5,796 bases of DNA from Holophagaceae bacterium (lineage in GTDB: Bacteria > Acidobacteriota > Holophagae > Holophagales > Holophagaceae). The stretch covers positions 5,368 through 11,163 of the forward strand of contig DPRT01000070.1 of NCBI GenBank assembly GCA_003538615.1. Direction: 5' to 3'. The position numbers and the translations under genes are program-made. The notes beneath the pieces were generated by a model, which worked only from the letters and a program-made list of their open reading frames with translations, did not search any database and was not told the origin of the DNA. Positions 5,127 to 5,796 of this stretch are shown here, piece after piece. Within the stretch, counting starts at the first letter, position 1. Every line of letters begins with the position of its first letter.

Positions 5127-5136
5127 GGTGTACACC
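5127..5136. repeat. 10-bp palindrome upstream of ftsA
   Basis: GGTGTACACC equals its own reverse complement and lies 22 nt before the ftsA start. It could be a dimeric regulator site. The sequence is certain; the operator role is a guess. Confidence 0.3.
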
Positions 5137-5142
5137 TAGAGC

Positions 5143-5153
5143 AAGGAAAAGGA
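5143..5153 (+). promoter_or_regulatory. Shine-Dalgarno site of ftsA
   Basis: The purine-rich stretch AAGGAAAAGGA contains two AAGGA copies. The second (5149-5153) lies 5 nt before the ATG at 5159. It fixes the ftsA start and is the only strong, well-spaced ribosome binding site in the window. Confidence 0.75.
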
Positions 5154-5158
5154 TCTTC

Positions 5159-5796
5159 ATGGCTCAGCGCGCCGTTCTTCTCGGGCTCGACCTCGGGGCA
5201 AGCAAAGTGGTGGCGGTGGTGGCCGTCCAGGAGGAAGACGGGACCCTGAATGTGACCGGCACCGGCCAGGCCTCGCCCCAGGGCGGCTTCACCCAGGGCC
5301 AGATCACCGACATGGACCTCTGCACCCGCGCCATTGTGCGGGCCGTGGAAGAGGCCATGAACACCGCCGGCCAGACCAAAGTGGACGGCATCCGCGTGGC
5401 CGTGGACGGCATCCAGTTCAAGGGCGAGAACCTCCGCGATTCCATCACCATCAGCAGCGGCGACAAGATCATCACCGCCTCCGACCGGGACCGGGTGCTG
5501 GAGCAGGCCACCAATGGCTGCAAGCTGGCCAAGGAAGAGCAGGTCCTCCACCGCATCCCCCAGATGTTCCACATCAAGGGCCAGCGCGACATCCGCAATC
5601 CCGTGGGCATGTTCGGCGAATCGCTGGAAGCCGAGGTCCGCATCATCGTGGCTCCCAGCCCCGTGATCATGAACATCCAGCTCGCGCTGAAGAACGCCGG
5701 CCTGCACGGCGCGGACCTGATGTACTCGCCCCTGGCCAGCGCCGAGGCCGTGCTGAGCCGCGAGGACCGCGAGAACGGCGCCGTGGTGCTGGACAT
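5159..5796 (+). CDS. ftsA: Cell division protein FtsA, N-terminal part (truncated by window end)
   Basis: FtsA is the actin-like ATPase that tethers FtsZ to the membrane and recruits later divisome proteins. Only the first 212 codons are visible, about half of a normal 410-residue protein, and no stop occurs before the window edge. The start is ATG 5159, giving MAQRAVLLGLDLGASKVVAV: the phosphate-1 motif GLDLGASK (9-16) of the actin fold. Residues 75-165 form the 1C (SHS2) subdomain, ending with the family hallmark LHRIPQMFHIKGQ (130-142), NPVGMFGESLEAEV (147-160). The frame is open through SAEAVLSREDRENGAVVLD, leading into the phosphate-2 motif. The family's SGxHI motif is AVDGIQF here. It lies 93 nt after ftsQ, with its own Shine-Dalgarno. 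FtsZ would be expected next but is outside the window. Confidence 0.95.
   Translation, partial: MAQRAVLLGLDLGASKVVAVVAVQEEDGTLNVTGTGQASPQGGFTQGQITDMDLCTRAIVRAVEEAMNTAGQTKVDGIRVAVDGIQFKGENLRDSITISSGDKIITASDRDRVLEQATNGCKLAKEEQVLHRIPQMFHIKGQRDIRNPVGMFGESLEAEVRIIVAPSPVIMNIQLALKNAGLHGADLMYSPLASAEAVLSREDRENGAVVLD

Larger units (their letters stand above)
5066..5158 (+). promoter_or_regulatory. ftsQ-ftsA intergenic leader, with possible promoter and operator
   Basis: This 93-nt gap is the longest in the window and, at 48 of 93 G+C, clearly poorer in GC than the genes around it. It holds TATTTT at 5088-5093 (TANNNT form, possible -10 box), the perfect 10-bp palindrome GGTGTACACC at 5127-5136, and the ftsA ribosome binding site. 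Together these suggest ftsA has its own leader and perhaps its own promoter. No -35 is convincing, and the regulator, if any, is unknown. Confidence 0.35.

Overview
This is a GC-rich, gene-dense stretch of a bacterial chromosome with no RNA genes, mobile elements or CRISPR arrays that I can see. An outer-membrane lipoprotein export pair (LolC/E-type permease and LolD ATPase) points to a diderm (Gram-negative-type) bacterium. The very high GC content and a murB-ftsQ-ftsA order without ddl would fit Acidobacteriota (Holophaga/Geothrix-like). That placement is inference from general feel, not demonstrated.

Layout. Positions 1-519 (+) hold the 3' end of a protein with a Pro/Ala-rich linker and a C-terminal degenerate response-regulator receiver domain. 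Positions 551-1777 and 1774-2424 (+) hold the permease and ATPase of a Lol/MacB-type ABC system, joined by an ATGA overlap. Positions 2425-2862 (-) hold ruvX (yqgF), convergent with lolD: the two stop codons sit in one TGATCA palindrome. Divergent from ruvX across only 17 bp is a (+) strand cluster: ogt (2880-3383, O6-alkylguanine repair), murB (3361-4248, peptidoglycan precursor synthesis), ftsQ (4277-5065) and the start of ftsA (5159 to the window edge, both divisome). murB, ftsQ and ftsA form a division and cell-wall (dcw) cluster fragment. ogt is an unusual partner, overlapping murB by 23 nt.

The most interesting signal is regulatory. Five genes (lolC, ruvX, ogt, murB, ftsQ) lack a convincing Shine-Dalgarno at the usual spacing, or have only a weak one. 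Each instead has a -10-like hexamer (TACCCT, TAGGAT, CATCCT, CATACT, TAGACT) ending 6-7 nt before the start codon, the spacing expected if transcription begins at the start codon itself (leaderless mRNA). In the ruvX/ogt gap the two hexamers overlap on opposite strands, giving a near-symmetric bidirectional promoter in which each gene starts exactly 6 nt from its hexamer. ftsA, by contrast, has a 93-nt leader region with a good Shine-Dalgarno, a palindrome (GGTGTACACC) and an 8-bp hairpin at the end of ftsQ.
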